NCBI RefSeq assembly: GCF_019597925.1
Contig: NZ_CP080442.1
Span: 599,001 to 663,000, forward strand
Reading direction: 5' to 3'
DNA: 64,000 nucleotides
Source: [Clostridium] scindens
Lineage (GTDB): Bacteria; Bacillota; Clostridia; Lachnospirales; Lachnospiraceae
Position 1 is the first letter of the stretch; each line of letters starts with the position of its first letter. The translations under genes were made by a program, and so were the position numbers. The notes beneath the pieces are model-generated. The model did not search any database and was not told where the DNA came from. It saw only the letters and a list, made by a program, of their open reading frames with translations. Of the stretch, positions 18,199 to 25,755 are shown piece after piece.

Positions 18199-19491
18199 AT
18201 GAAACAGGATATGATTGTAATTCTGGATTTGGGCAGTACCGAAAATACGGTAGTTGCCAGAGAAATTCGCGATATGGGCGTTTACAGCGAGATTCATCCC
18301 CATGACATCACCCCGGAAGAATTAAACGGGCTGGATAATGTGAAGGGAATCATCTTGAACGGAGGAGAGAACCGTGTCGTAGACGGAGCAGCGGTGGATG
18401 TAAGTCCCGCACTCTATGATCTGGGATATCCGGTGATGGCAATTGACCATCCAACAGCCAAATGCGTACAGAAACTGGACGCGCTTCCGGATGAGGCTAC
18501 CCTTAAGAAATTCGTATTCGACGAGTGCAAGGCAGAGCCAAACTGGAATATGAAGAACTTTATCGCTGACCAGGTAGAACTGGTGAAGCGCCAGGTAGGC
18601 GACCGGAAAGTCCTTCTTGCCCTGTCCGGCGGCGTGGATTCTTCCGTTGTGGCAGCGCTCCTTTTGAAGGCAATCGGGCAGCAGCTGGTATGCGTGCATG
18701 TAAATCATGGCCTGATGCGTAAGAACGAGTCAGAAAGCGTAGTGGAGGTATTCCAGAACCAGCTTCACGCGAACCTTATCTATGTGGATGCCACAGAACG
18801 TTTCCTGGGCAAATTGGAAGGCGTGAAGGATCCGGAAGAAAAACGTAAGATTATCGGCGGAGAATTCATTCGCGTATTTGAAGAAGAAGCAAGAAAACTG
18901 GACGGAATCGACTTCCTCGGCCAGGGAACCATTTACCCGGATATCATCGAGAGCGGAACCAAGACCGCCAAGATGGTAAAATCACACCACAACGTAGGGG
19001 GATTGCCGGAGGATCTGCAGTTTGAACTGGTAGAGCCTTTGAAGCAGCTCTTCAAAGATGAAGTCCGCGCCTGCGGAATTGAACTGGGACTGCCACCGCA
19101 CATGGTATACCGCCAGCCATTCCCAGGTCCGGGGCTTGGCGTCAGGTGCCTCGGTGCGATTACAAGAGACAGACTGGAAGCAGTCCGTGAATCGGATGCC
19201 ATCCTGAGAGAAGAGTTTGAGAAAGCGGGACTGGATAAGAAAGTATGGCAGTACTTTACGGTAGTGCCGGACTTTAAGTCTGTGGGCATGAAGAACCATG
19301 CCAGATGCTTTGAATATATGGTAATCATCCGGGCGATCAATACGATCGACGCGATGACAGCCAGCATCGAGAAGGTTGATTGGGACGTGCTTGAGAAGAT
19401 CACGAACAGGATATTGGCGGAAGTGGAGAATGTCAATCGAGTATGCTATGACATGTCACCGAAGCCGCCGGCTACGATTGAATTCGAATAG
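18199..19491 (+). CDS. guaA: GMP synthetase with degenerate, truncated glutaminase domain
   Basis: A 430-residue XMP aminase; normal GuaA is about 510. The ATP-pyrophosphatase part is intact: SGGVDSS loop at residues 143-149, GQGTIYPD, KSHHNVGGLPE, PFPGPGLGVR, and the C-terminal dimerisation domain ending KPPATIEFE. The amino-terminal glutaminase part is only about 115 residues: it keeps the first strands (IVILDLGSTENTVVAREIR, GIILNGGENRV) but has AIDHPT where GICYG should be, so the catalytic Cys is Asp83, and the segment that carries the His/Glu of the triad (SHGD, FHPEV) is missing. It should therefore use free ammonia or a separate glutaminase. ATG 18199 is chosen for its 11-bp spacing from AGGAGG; ATG 18190 is possible. 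Confidence 0.9.
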   Translation: MKQDMIVILDLGSTENTVVAREIRDMGVYSEIHPHDITPEELNGLDNVKGIILNGGENRVVDGAAVDVSPALYDLGYPVMAIDHPTAKCVQKLDALPDEATLKKFVFDECKAEPNWNMKNFIADQVELVKRQVGDRKVLLALSGGVDSSVVAALLLKAIGQQLVCVHVNHGLMRKNESESVVEVFQNQLHANLIYVDATERFLGKLEGVKDPEEKRKIIGGEFIRVFEEEARKLDGIDFLGQGTIYPDIIESGTKTAKMVKSHHNVGGLPEDLQFELVEPLKQLFKDEVRACGIELGLPPHMVYRQPFPGPGLGVRCLGAITRDRLEAVRESDAILREEFEKAGLDKKVWQYFTVVPDFKSVGMKNHARCFEYMVIIRAINTIDAMTASIEKVDWDVLEKITNRILAEVENVNRVCYDMSPKPPATIEFE

Positions 19492-19498
19492 CGGACAG

Positions 19499-19545
19499 AA
19501 CCCCGGAGATGCCTGTAAAATGGGCGCTTTCGGGGTTTCTTTATG
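19499..19545 (+). terminator. Terminator after the GMP synthetase gene
   Basis: AACCCCG (19499-19505) pairs with CGGGGTT (19531-19537), then TTCTTTA. Confidence 0.6.
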
Positions 19546-19594
19546 TCGTTTGACTCTATTTTATAATTTTGATTAGCAATAAGGAGTTGATTAT

Positions 19595-19843
19595 ATGCCT
19601 AGTATTTTACCAGTATCTGATTTGAGAAATTATAATGAAGTTCTCAAAAATTGCAAAGTTGGAGAACCAGTTTTTTTAACCAAGAATGGTAGGGGAAGGT
19701 TTGTAGTGCTTGATATTGAGGACTACGAGAAAGACCGAGCAGAGAAAAAACTGTTGGCAAAGTTGCAGGAAGCGAAAGAAACTGTTGCAGATGGGACAGG
19801 TTGGTTGAGCCTTGATGAATTAAAATCGGCTATGGAGGAATAA
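19595..19843 (+). CDS. Phd/YefM-type antitoxin
   Basis: An 82-residue antitoxin: the N-terminus ILPVSDLRNYNEVLKN and GEPVFLTKNGRGRFVVLDIEDYE form the Phd/YefM DNA-binding domain, and the acidic C-terminus (LDELKSAMEE) would wrap the toxin. AAGGAG precedes the ATG. The toxin gene follows within 6 bp. The pair presumably represses its own promoter in the AT-rich region upstream. Base composition is lower in G+C than flanking housekeeping genes, which fits horizontal gain. Confidence 0.9.
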   Translation: MPSILPVSDLRNYNEVLKNCKVGEPVFLTKNGRGRFVVLDIEDYEKDRAEKKLLAKLQEAKETVADGTGWLSLDELKSAMEE

Positions 19844-19849
19844 CACTTG

Positions 19850-20149
19850 ATGAAATTAAGGATTAACCCTCTCGTAGTAGCCGATCTGAAAGCAATTAAG
19901 GATTATACTGCAGAGGATAATGCAGAAGCAGCCAGAAAGACAGTAGACGAGATTTACAAGAGTTTTGAGAACTTACAGCAGTTTCCTACTATGGGAGCAG
20001 ATTTGTCAAAACTAGTGAGTTTCAAGACAGATTATAAGTATCTTGTTCATGGGAATTATATTACGCTGCATCTTATCAAAAAGGATTACGTAGAGATATA
20101 TCGTGTGATTGACAGATATCAAGAAATACCGAGCATTTTATTTAGATAG
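19850..20149 (+). CDS. RelE/ParE family toxin
   Basis: A 99-residue toxin of the RelE/ParE superfamily: KLRINPLVVADLKAIKDYT, a central FENLQQFPTMGADL, and the terminal strands DYKYLVHGNYITLHLIKKDYVEIYRVIDRY. In this family members cleave ribosome-bound mRNA or poison gyrase; the sequence does not tell which. An in-frame TTG at 19847 immediately precedes the ATG at 19850. It is co-transcribed with the antitoxin. Confidence 0.88.
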   Translation: MKLRINPLVVADLKAIKDYTAEDNAEAARKTVDEIYKSFENLQQFPTMGADLSKLVSFKTDYKYLVHGNYITLHLIKKDYVEIYRVIDRYQEIPSILFR

Positions 20150-20186
20150 ATTTGAATTTAGAGGAATTATGCTGCCACTCTATTAA

Positions 20187-20441
20187 GCGATTTATAACCG
20201 AAATGACCGTAGTTATTGGGAAGCACTTGATATAGATTTAAAAGGATATGCCGCTAAAATCGGTCTTGACTATGTGACCAATGACGATAGCGTGAGTCGT
20301 CCTTTCGGCGATCCACCCGTGATTGTCAATTATTTCTATCACAGTGAAATCAAAAAATCAGCAAGAAAAGGCGTAATACATCCGTCGGACGCATGTTCTG
20401 CGCCGGCCAGAGCGAAGAGTAGAGGTGCGAACAATGCCTGA
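20187..20441 (+). pseudogene. Unidentified gene remnant
   Basis: A frame open between two stops without a start codon reads YNRNDRSYWEALDIDLKGYA and further plausible protein (IGLDYVTNDDSVSRPFGDPP), then becomes odd. It looks like a C-terminal fragment of an unrecognised gene. With the mutM fragment it marks this 400-bp stretch as debris next to the toxin-antitoxin pair. Confidence 0.4.
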
Positions 20442-20535
20442 ATTACCTGAAATAGAAACAATAAAAAACGTAATTGAGCCACAAATCTCCGAATGTCTAC
20501 GCTATTATGCACGGCAGAGAATAAAATGGCTCTAA
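20434..20535 (+). pseudogene. mutM (Fpg) N-terminal fragment
   Basis: ATG at 20434 encodes MPELPEIETIKNVIEPQIS, the signature N-terminus of formamidopyrimidine-DNA glycosylase (catalytic Pro-Glu), but the frame stops after 33 codons and nothing of the remaining 240 or so residues follows. The sequence after residue 19 no longer resembles Fpg. It is a truncated remnant, unlikely to be functional. Confidence 0.75.
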
Positions 20536-20554
20536 ACCAGAGTATTGCATGGGA

Positions 20555-21418
20555 TTAAGAAAACTCCTCGTAATAGCGGAACGCCTTCACAATATAATCA
20601 GAGGCCCCTTCCCCATATTTAGCATCTGCTATGTTTCTTACATATTCGCTGGAATAGGCGTTGATAAGTACATTCAAATAGGGCTTGCTAAGAGAGACGC
20701 CGCTACTATTCTTCTGAATAAACTGGAATATCTCCTGAACAATAGACTGTATTTCCGGGGAAGAAACATCTGCCGTCAAATCAGCAGTGAGTTTCGCATA
20801 CAGTCTATCAGACTGTTGGCCGATTTCTTTAACATCCTCTGTTAATTGGGTTTCCGCAATTTCAGAGAAGTGTTCCAGATTATATCTCATGGCTTCGGTA
20901 TAGTTCTCTATACTTCCAAAGTGCTTGATGGCAAGCTTAGCAACCTCGGACTCATCCTCTTTGACTTTCTGGATAAACAGATCAAAGTTTTCAATGCTTC
21001 CCCAGTGTTTGATAATATCATCTGTATTACGGCTTTTAAAATTCTCCAATGCGTCGATGTAATCAGACAAATCAAATTCTTTAAAACTCATGCATTGTTC
21101 CCCTTTCTCTAAGCGGCTAAGAAGCTGGATCAGCCGGTCCGTGCGATTGCGTTTTAGAAGTAGCAGTTCCTTTTGCTTCTTGAACGCGGCTATTTTGTCA
21201 AAATCCGGTTTTTGCAATATTTCGCGAATCTCCTTTAAGCGAAAGCCTAATTCTTTGAAAAATAGAATCTGCTGGAGTTTCTGTAAAGCGTCATCATCGT
21301 ATAAGCGATAGCCCGAAGGGGTTAATTCACTTGGCTTTAGCAGCCCGATTTCATCATAATATTGTAAAGCACGTATGCTGATACCTGTTAATTCCGCAAC
21401 TTGGCTTATGGTTTTCAT
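20555..21418 (-). CDS. MerR family regulator with TipAS-like domain
   Basis: A 287-residue regulator. The N-terminal MerR helix-turn-helix and wing are clear (TISQVAELTGISIRALQYYDE, PSGYRLYDDDALQKLQQILF), a coiled-coil dimerisation helix follows, and the C-terminal 130 residues resemble the TipAS drug-binding domain (WGSIENFDLFIQKVKEDE; YLNVLINAYSSEYVRNIADA). It starts at the ATG at 21418 with AAAGGAG upstream. Its own promoter has the 19-bp spacer of MerR-controlled genes, so autoregulation by a bound drug-like ligand is expected. Confidence 0.9.
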   Translation of the reverse strand: MKTISQVAELTGISIRALQYYDEIGLLKPSELTPSGYRLYDDDALQKLQQILFFKELGFRLKEIREILQKPDFDKIAAFKKQKELLLLKRNRTDRLIQLLSRLEKGEQCMSFKEFDLSDYIDALENFKSRNTDDIIKHWGSIENFDLFIQKVKEDESEVAKLAIKHFGSIENYTEAMRYNLEHFSEIAETQLTEDVKEIGQQSDRLYAKLTADLTADVSSPEIQSIVQEIFQFIQKNSSGVSLSKPYLNVLINAYSSEYVRNIADAKYGEGASDYIVKAFRYYEEFS

Positions 21419-21440
21419 TTCTATCAACTCCTTTGAATAT

Positions 21441-21471
21441 AGCATACAGTATCACGTTACGTTGGAGTCAA
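21441..21471 (-). promoter_or_regulatory. MerR-type promoter with 19-bp spacer
   Basis: On the minus strand: TTGACT (21466-21471), a 19-bp spacer containing AACGTAACGT, and TATGCT (21441-21446). The overlong spacer is the hallmark of MerR-activated promoters, which need DNA distortion to work. Confidence 0.75.
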
Positions 21472-21594
21472 TAGTTTTTTCATAATCAGGGATTTTCTCG
21501 AAAAGTATTTGCAATATGCTTAGTATTTGGCTTATGCTTAATATCAAGCATGTCCCTGGGTATCAAAAATATAAGTGTAAAAATGGAGGGTGTT

Positions 21595-22416
21595 ATGGAG
21601 GCTTTTGAAGCAGAGATCAAAAAGGAGGAGACAGGCAGGCTTACTTATGTAAAAGTGCCTTTTGACGCAAGAGCGTGTTTTTCTATACCAAAAGGAACCA
21701 TCTATGTCGCTGGAAGGATTAATGAAGTTGAATATCGGGGGAAGCTGCTGTCGCGCGGCAAGGGTGAGTACATTCTTGTTTTGAACAAGGCATTGCAGAA
21801 GGCGGTAGGCTTTAATGGAGAGCAGATGCAGGTAGAAATCACCATGGATTTAGAGCGGGAAGGCGAAAAGAAGAGTGGAGATAAGATCGAAACTCTGGGG
21901 AGCAGCATGGATGTCATAACAGCGATTAAGAGCCGGAAAAGTATTCGTAAGTTCACGGCAAAAGCCATTGATGATAAGATGCTAAATACTCTATTAACCG
22001 CAGGCTTGCAGGCGCCTTCGGCGAAGAATAAAAGACCCTGCCATATTGTCGTAGTGAAAGATAAGACAATGCTTGCAGCGCTTGCCAGTTACAACCCAAA
22101 TGCCAGAATGCTTGCAGATGCTGCCTGTGCGATGATTGTCTGCGGGGATAGAAATGCAGAAGGGATGAAAGAATTCCTATATGCGGATTGTGCGGCGGTA
22201 TCGCAAAATATTCTGCTGTGCGCCCATGGTTTGGGCTTGGGAGCCGTATGGTGCGGCGTTGTGATGAATTCTGATTGGAAGAAACGCATTGCAAAGGAAC
22301 TGAAATTTCCTGTAAAAGTAGAACCTATATCCGTTATTGCGCTGGGGTATCCAAACGAGAGTAAAGAGGAAGAGGACAGATGGGATGCTGGAAAAATCCA
22401 TTTTGACCGATGGTAA
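21595..22416 (+). CDS. Nitroreductase with N-terminal DUF1905 domain
   Basis: A 273-residue fusion. Residues about 1-95 form a DUF1905 beta-barrel-like domain (FEAEIKKEETGRLTYVKVPFDA ... RINEVEYRGKLL); from about 110 a FMN-dependent nitroreductase follows (AIKSRKSIRKFTAK, LLTAGLQAPSAKNKRP, GLGLGAVWCGV, IALGYPNE). Reduces quinones, nitro- or other electrophilic compounds with NAD(P)H. I chose the ATG at 21595 because GGAGGG lies just upstream. It is a single gene with its own terminator, divergent from the MerR gene with 176 bp between them, so MerR may control it. Confidence 0.85.
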   Translation: MEAFEAEIKKEETGRLTYVKVPFDARACFSIPKGTIYVAGRINEVEYRGKLLSRGKGEYILVLNKALQKAVGFNGEQMQVEITMDLEREGEKKSGDKIETLGSSMDVITAIKSRKSIRKFTAKAIDDKMLNTLLTAGLQAPSAKNKRPCHIVVVKDKTMLAALASYNPNARMLADAACAMIVCGDRNAEGMKEFLYADCAAVSQNILLCAHGLGLGAVWCGVVMNSDWKKRIAKELKFPVKVEPISVIALGYPNESKEEEDRWDAGKIHFDRW

Positions 22417-22449
22417 TGAGGCCGGTATTTTGGAAGAAATGAAATAGAG

Positions 22450-22482
22450 AGCGCCCCCTGCCGAATGGCAGGGGGCGCTTTT
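22450..22482. terminator. Strong bidirectional terminator
   Basis: A perfect 13-bp GC-rich stem (22450-22462 with 22467-22479), a GAAT tetraloop, then TTTC. It serves the convergent nitroreductase and dehydrogenase genes. Confidence 0.9.
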
Positions 22483-22498
22483 CGGATAAAAGATACAT

Positions 22499-23539
22499 TT
22501 AAAGTACCGGCTTGGAAGCGGGCAGATCCAGCGCATCCTTCCATCCGGCCTCGGCCTCTACGCACTGAGGGATAAGATTGATGCTAGGCGCAGTGCTGGT
22601 AGCAAAAGATTCCACTCCAGGAATCATCCCTTCTATGGTCACTTTCAGATCCGGCTCGCCATAGATCGTATAACTGTCGGCCATTGGCGGCTCTGGCTGT
22701 ACGTCATGGCACACTTTGTGGATAAAATGGAAGCCGGTAACTTCTTTGCCGTCTCTTAGGCATTTCATAATAAATTCATGGGCAGATATGGTACCAGGCA
22801 TAACCTTGCCGCAAGGAGGATTCAGTTCCATCTTGGAGGTAAAGAGCCGATGCTCTTCAACATAATCGTCGTATTCAATGCCGCATCTTCTGGCAATCTC
22901 CATGACAGTCGGCCCGTAGTAAGAAGTGATGATATCCTTGATCACGTCTCCATTAAAATCCTTCGGATCTTTCCCGTACCCGAATACCTGCACCCATGGC
23001 GAAGTATTATAGGAGTCGTCCTGTCCTCCTGTGACGATTAATTTGTCAATGCGTCCGGCCATAGAAGATACGACGACAGGAAGATAGGAGTTGAACAGTC
23101 CCGGGAAGATGCCTTGCTGTATGTAAGTCACGCCATGTTCCAGCGCGCAGTTATTTACCATATCATATAATTGGGGCGCGGTTTCCTTCATGTTATAGAC
23201 CGGCAAGGTTGTCAGTACGTTCTTGTTGGCGGACAGCGCCTTGCAGATATTCCTGGCGTTAGGCGTGAAGCCTGTGGGCCTTAGATTCCCCTCATCCCTC
23301 ATGTTCGGAAGATAGATTAGCACTACATCTGCTTCTTGCTTCAGCACTTCGTCAATATCATCGGAGACGATAACATTGGCCTTGTCGAATCCAAAGATTT
23401 CCCCCGCGTCTTTTCCGACCTTTTTCGGATCAACGTCTACGGCGCCTACCAGTTCCAGGCTTTTCTTGGATTGGATCATTTTCACGGCATAACGCCCGAC
23501 GCTTCCCAATCCCCATACGATTACTTTGTACTTCTTCAT
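22499..23539 (-). CDS. DapB-like NAD(P)-dependent dehydrogenase
   Basis: A 346-residue oxidoreductase with an N-terminal Rossmann fold (VIVWGLGSVGRYAVKMI, VGAVDVDPKKVG) related to dihydrodipicolinate reductase and, by length and layout, to 2,4-diaminopentanoate dehydrogenase of amino-acid-fermenting clostridia. Substrate not determinable from sequence. The start at 23539 has GGAG upstream. A TetR gene is divergent 163 bp away with a palindrome between them, so the pair probably forms a substrate-inducible unit. Confidence 0.78.
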   Translation of the reverse strand: MKKYKVIVWGLGSVGRYAVKMIQSKKSLELVGAVDVDPKKVGKDAGEIFGFDKANVIVSDDIDEVLKQEADVVLIYLPNMRDEGNLRPTGFTPNARNICKALSANKNVLTTLPVYNMKETAPQLYDMVNNCALEHGVTYIQQGIFPGLFNSYLPVVVSSMAGRIDKLIVTGGQDDSYNTSPWVQVFGYGKDPKDFNGDVIKDIITSYYGPTVMEIARRCGIEYDDYVEEHRLFTSKMELNPPCGKVMPGTISAHEFIMKCLRDGKEVTGFHFIHKVCHDVQPEPPMADSYTIYGEPDLKVTIEGMIPGVESFATSTAPSINLIPQCVEAEAGWKDALDLPASKPVL

Positions 23540-23570
23540 AAATAAGGCTCCTTTCATAATTGTATACATG

Positions 23571-23592
23571 TTTAGTATACGTGTTTACTAAA
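23571..23592. promoter_or_regulatory. Operator between dehydrogenase and TetR genes
   Basis: TTTAGTA (23571-23577) and TACTAAA (23586-23592) form a perfect 7-bp inverted repeat with an 8-bp gap. It overlaps GTATAC repeats 32 bp before the dehydrogenase start, a likely site for the divergent TetR protein. Confidence 0.55.
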
Positions 23593-23702
23593 TTCTAAAA
23601 TCATGGTATCGCATTCATGCAGAATTGTCAATATTAAAAGGATAAGGATATATTATTTTTACAAAATATGTTAAAATGAGTACATTATAAAGGAGTTTTG
23701 TC

Positions 23703-24293
23703 ATGAAAAATAAACATCAGCTACAATCAGAAAAAACATATCAGGCATTTATCGATGCAATCATGGAAATAATCGCAAAAGGGGATATTGAGAAATTTAC
23801 CATCCGCTCTCTTTGCAGCAGTCTGGGACTGTCTCCCAGAACCTTCTACCTATATTTTAAGAATAAAGACCATGCGATCCTGCAGTGCTATAGCACGCAT
23901 GAAGAGGAACTGCTGAAGCAGATTCTGGAAGCGCAGAAGGAGGCCGCAGATCCTCTGGACAAGGTACTTCAAATATTTGACGCAAAAGTCATTGTCTCCT
24001 TGAAGTTCGCAAAACTGGGAAGAGAGTTATACGTCTGCGCCTTGCATTATTATGATGAGAATCTGTTTGATGATACCATTCCGCTCTATGTGAAGGTAAA
24101 AGAAGCCTTGGACGAATGCGTGGAGAAGAAATTGTATTCATTCAATGAGGATACCAGGACGGTTGCATGGGAACTGATCGACTTTTCCAGGGGGATTGTC
24201 TTCGACTATTATCTGAGGCAGGAGAGTTATGATTTAAGGTCTGTTTCGGCAAAACGGATGAAACGGTATTTGGGGACGTTTATAGAAAAATAA
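23703..24293 (+). CDS. TetR family regulator
   Basis: A 196-residue regulator with helix-turn-helix FTIRSLCSSLGLSPRTFYLYF (about residues 31-51) and a divergent C-terminal ligand domain. AAAGGAG precedes the ATG. It is transcribed away from the DapB-like gene and likely controls it through the TTTAGTA/TACTAAA operator. Confidence 0.88.
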   Translation: MKNKHQLQSEKTYQAFIDAIMEIIAKGDIEKFTIRSLCSSLGLSPRTFYLYFKNKDHAILQCYSTHEEELLKQILEAQKEAADPLDKVLQIFDAKVIVSLKFAKLGRELYVCALHYYDENLFDDTIPLYVKVKEALDECVEKKLYSFNEDTRTVAWELIDFSRGIVFDYYLRQESYDLRSVSAKRMKRYLGTFIEK

Positions 24294-24456
24294 GGATGAT
24301 TGATTTCGTGTTATAGATGAAAAAAATATAACGCGCCATCTATTCCCTTTTTCAATAAATGGAGTGCATGAAATGTGCTAAGATTAATTTAGAGCGGGCA
24401 AGTAATAACCATTGACTCCCGCATACGGACAAACACTTCACACAGGGGGGAAGAAG

Positions 24457-25602
24457 ATGGAAAGAATATACTTTGATAATGGCAGCACATCCTGGCCAAA
24501 GGCGCCAAAAGTCGCAGAGTCTATGGCGAAACTTCTGACGAATGGCGCGTTCAATATCAACCGGGGCAACTATGAAGGCGCATATGAAGTAGCTGGAATT
24601 GTACTGGAGACCAGGGAGCAGCTGAAGCGGCTGTTTCATGCCGCGGATTCAAGAAGCGTAATATTTTCCCCGGGCGTTACCTATTCCCTGAACTACTTTA
24701 TTCAGGGATTCCTTAAGAGCGGGGATCATGTAATCGTGACCGGAATCGAGCACAATGCAGTGATGCGCCCTCTTCACCAGATGACGAGACGGGGCGTGAC
24801 GTATGACGTTGCTCCTGCGGATGAGCAGGGGAATGTAAGCGTAGAAGAGATGGAGAGGCTGGTTAAGCCGCAGACAAGGGCAATCATCGTCTCGCATGCG
24901 TCCAATGTCTGCGGAACCGTCGTGCCTATCCGGGAGATTGGGGATCTGTGCCGCCGGAGGCATCTTATTTTTGCGGTAGATACGGCACAGACGGCCGGCA
25001 CGCTTGATATAGACATGCAGGAATGCGGCATTGACTTCCTGGCATTTACCGGGCATAAAGGACTTCTGGGGCCCCAGGGGATCGGCGGGTTTCTGATATC
25101 CGAGGAACTGGACCGCCAGATGCAGCCCTATATTGCAGGCGGAACAGGGAGCCAGTCGGATTCCTTCGAGATGCCGGATAATCTGCCGGACAAGTATGAG
25201 AGCGGGACAATGAATCTGCCGGGAATAATTGGGCTGCATGCTGCGCTGTCTTATCTTGAAGAGACGGGGATAGAGAAGATTCACGCCAGGAAGATGGAAT
25301 TGACAGAGTATTTTCTGGAGAATATAAAGGAACTGCCGGGAATCCGGATTGCCGGAAGGCCAGATGTAAGGCAGCGCGTAGCCGTGGTGTCTCTTGACTT
25401 TCAGGCTGGCGATAACGCAGTCGTGGCATTTGAACTGGAGCAGCGGGCAGGAATTATGACGAGAGTCGGCCTTCACTGCGCGCCTTTGGCCCATCAGACG
25501 CTGCGTACATTTCCACAGGGTACGGTGCGATTTGCATTTAGCGCGAGCAACACCAAAGAGGAGATTGATATTTGCATTCAGACACTGCGTGAACTTGCCT
25601 GA
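24457..25602 (+). CDS. Class V aminotransferase, cysteine desulfurase-like
   Basis: A 381-residue PLP enzyme: YFDNGSTSWPKAP at the N-terminus, SHASNVCGTVVPI, DTAQTAGTLDID and the PLP lysine in FTGHKGLLGPQG, then SGTMNLPGI and a C-terminal RVGLHCAPLAHQT loop with the cysteine expected for persulfide transfer. Family members are desulfurases or selenocysteine-lyase-like. AGGGGGG precedes the ATG at 24457. It sits upstream of the double-cubane reductase and a Se/S carrier-like protein, so sulfur or selenium transfer to that system is plausible. Confidence 0.88.
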   Translation: MERIYFDNGSTSWPKAPKVAESMAKLLTNGAFNINRGNYEGAYEVAGIVLETREQLKRLFHAADSRSVIFSPGVTYSLNYFIQGFLKSGDHVIVTGIEHNAVMRPLHQMTRRGVTYDVAPADEQGNVSVEEMERLVKPQTRAIIVSHASNVCGTVVPIREIGDLCRRRHLIFAVDTAQTAGTLDIDMQECGIDFLAFTGHKGLLGPQGIGGFLISEELDRQMQPYIAGGTGSQSDSFEMPDNLPDKYESGTMNLPGIIGLHAALSYLEETGIEKIHARKMELTEYFLENIKELPGIRIAGRPDVRQRVAVVSLDFQAGDNAVVAFELEQRAGIMTRVGLHCAPLAHQTLRTFPQGTVRFAFSASNTKEEIDICIQTLRELA

Positions 25603-25755
25603 TGAAGATATAGATAAGATATAGATAATTTAAATAAGTATGGATAATGTTGGGAATTAACAATAGCCCAATCCGGCAGGTTTCGTTGTCCTTGATAGGA
25701 AAAAATGGTACGGTAAATACAGTCGAACATTGTAAAAATCAAGGAGGACGATAAT

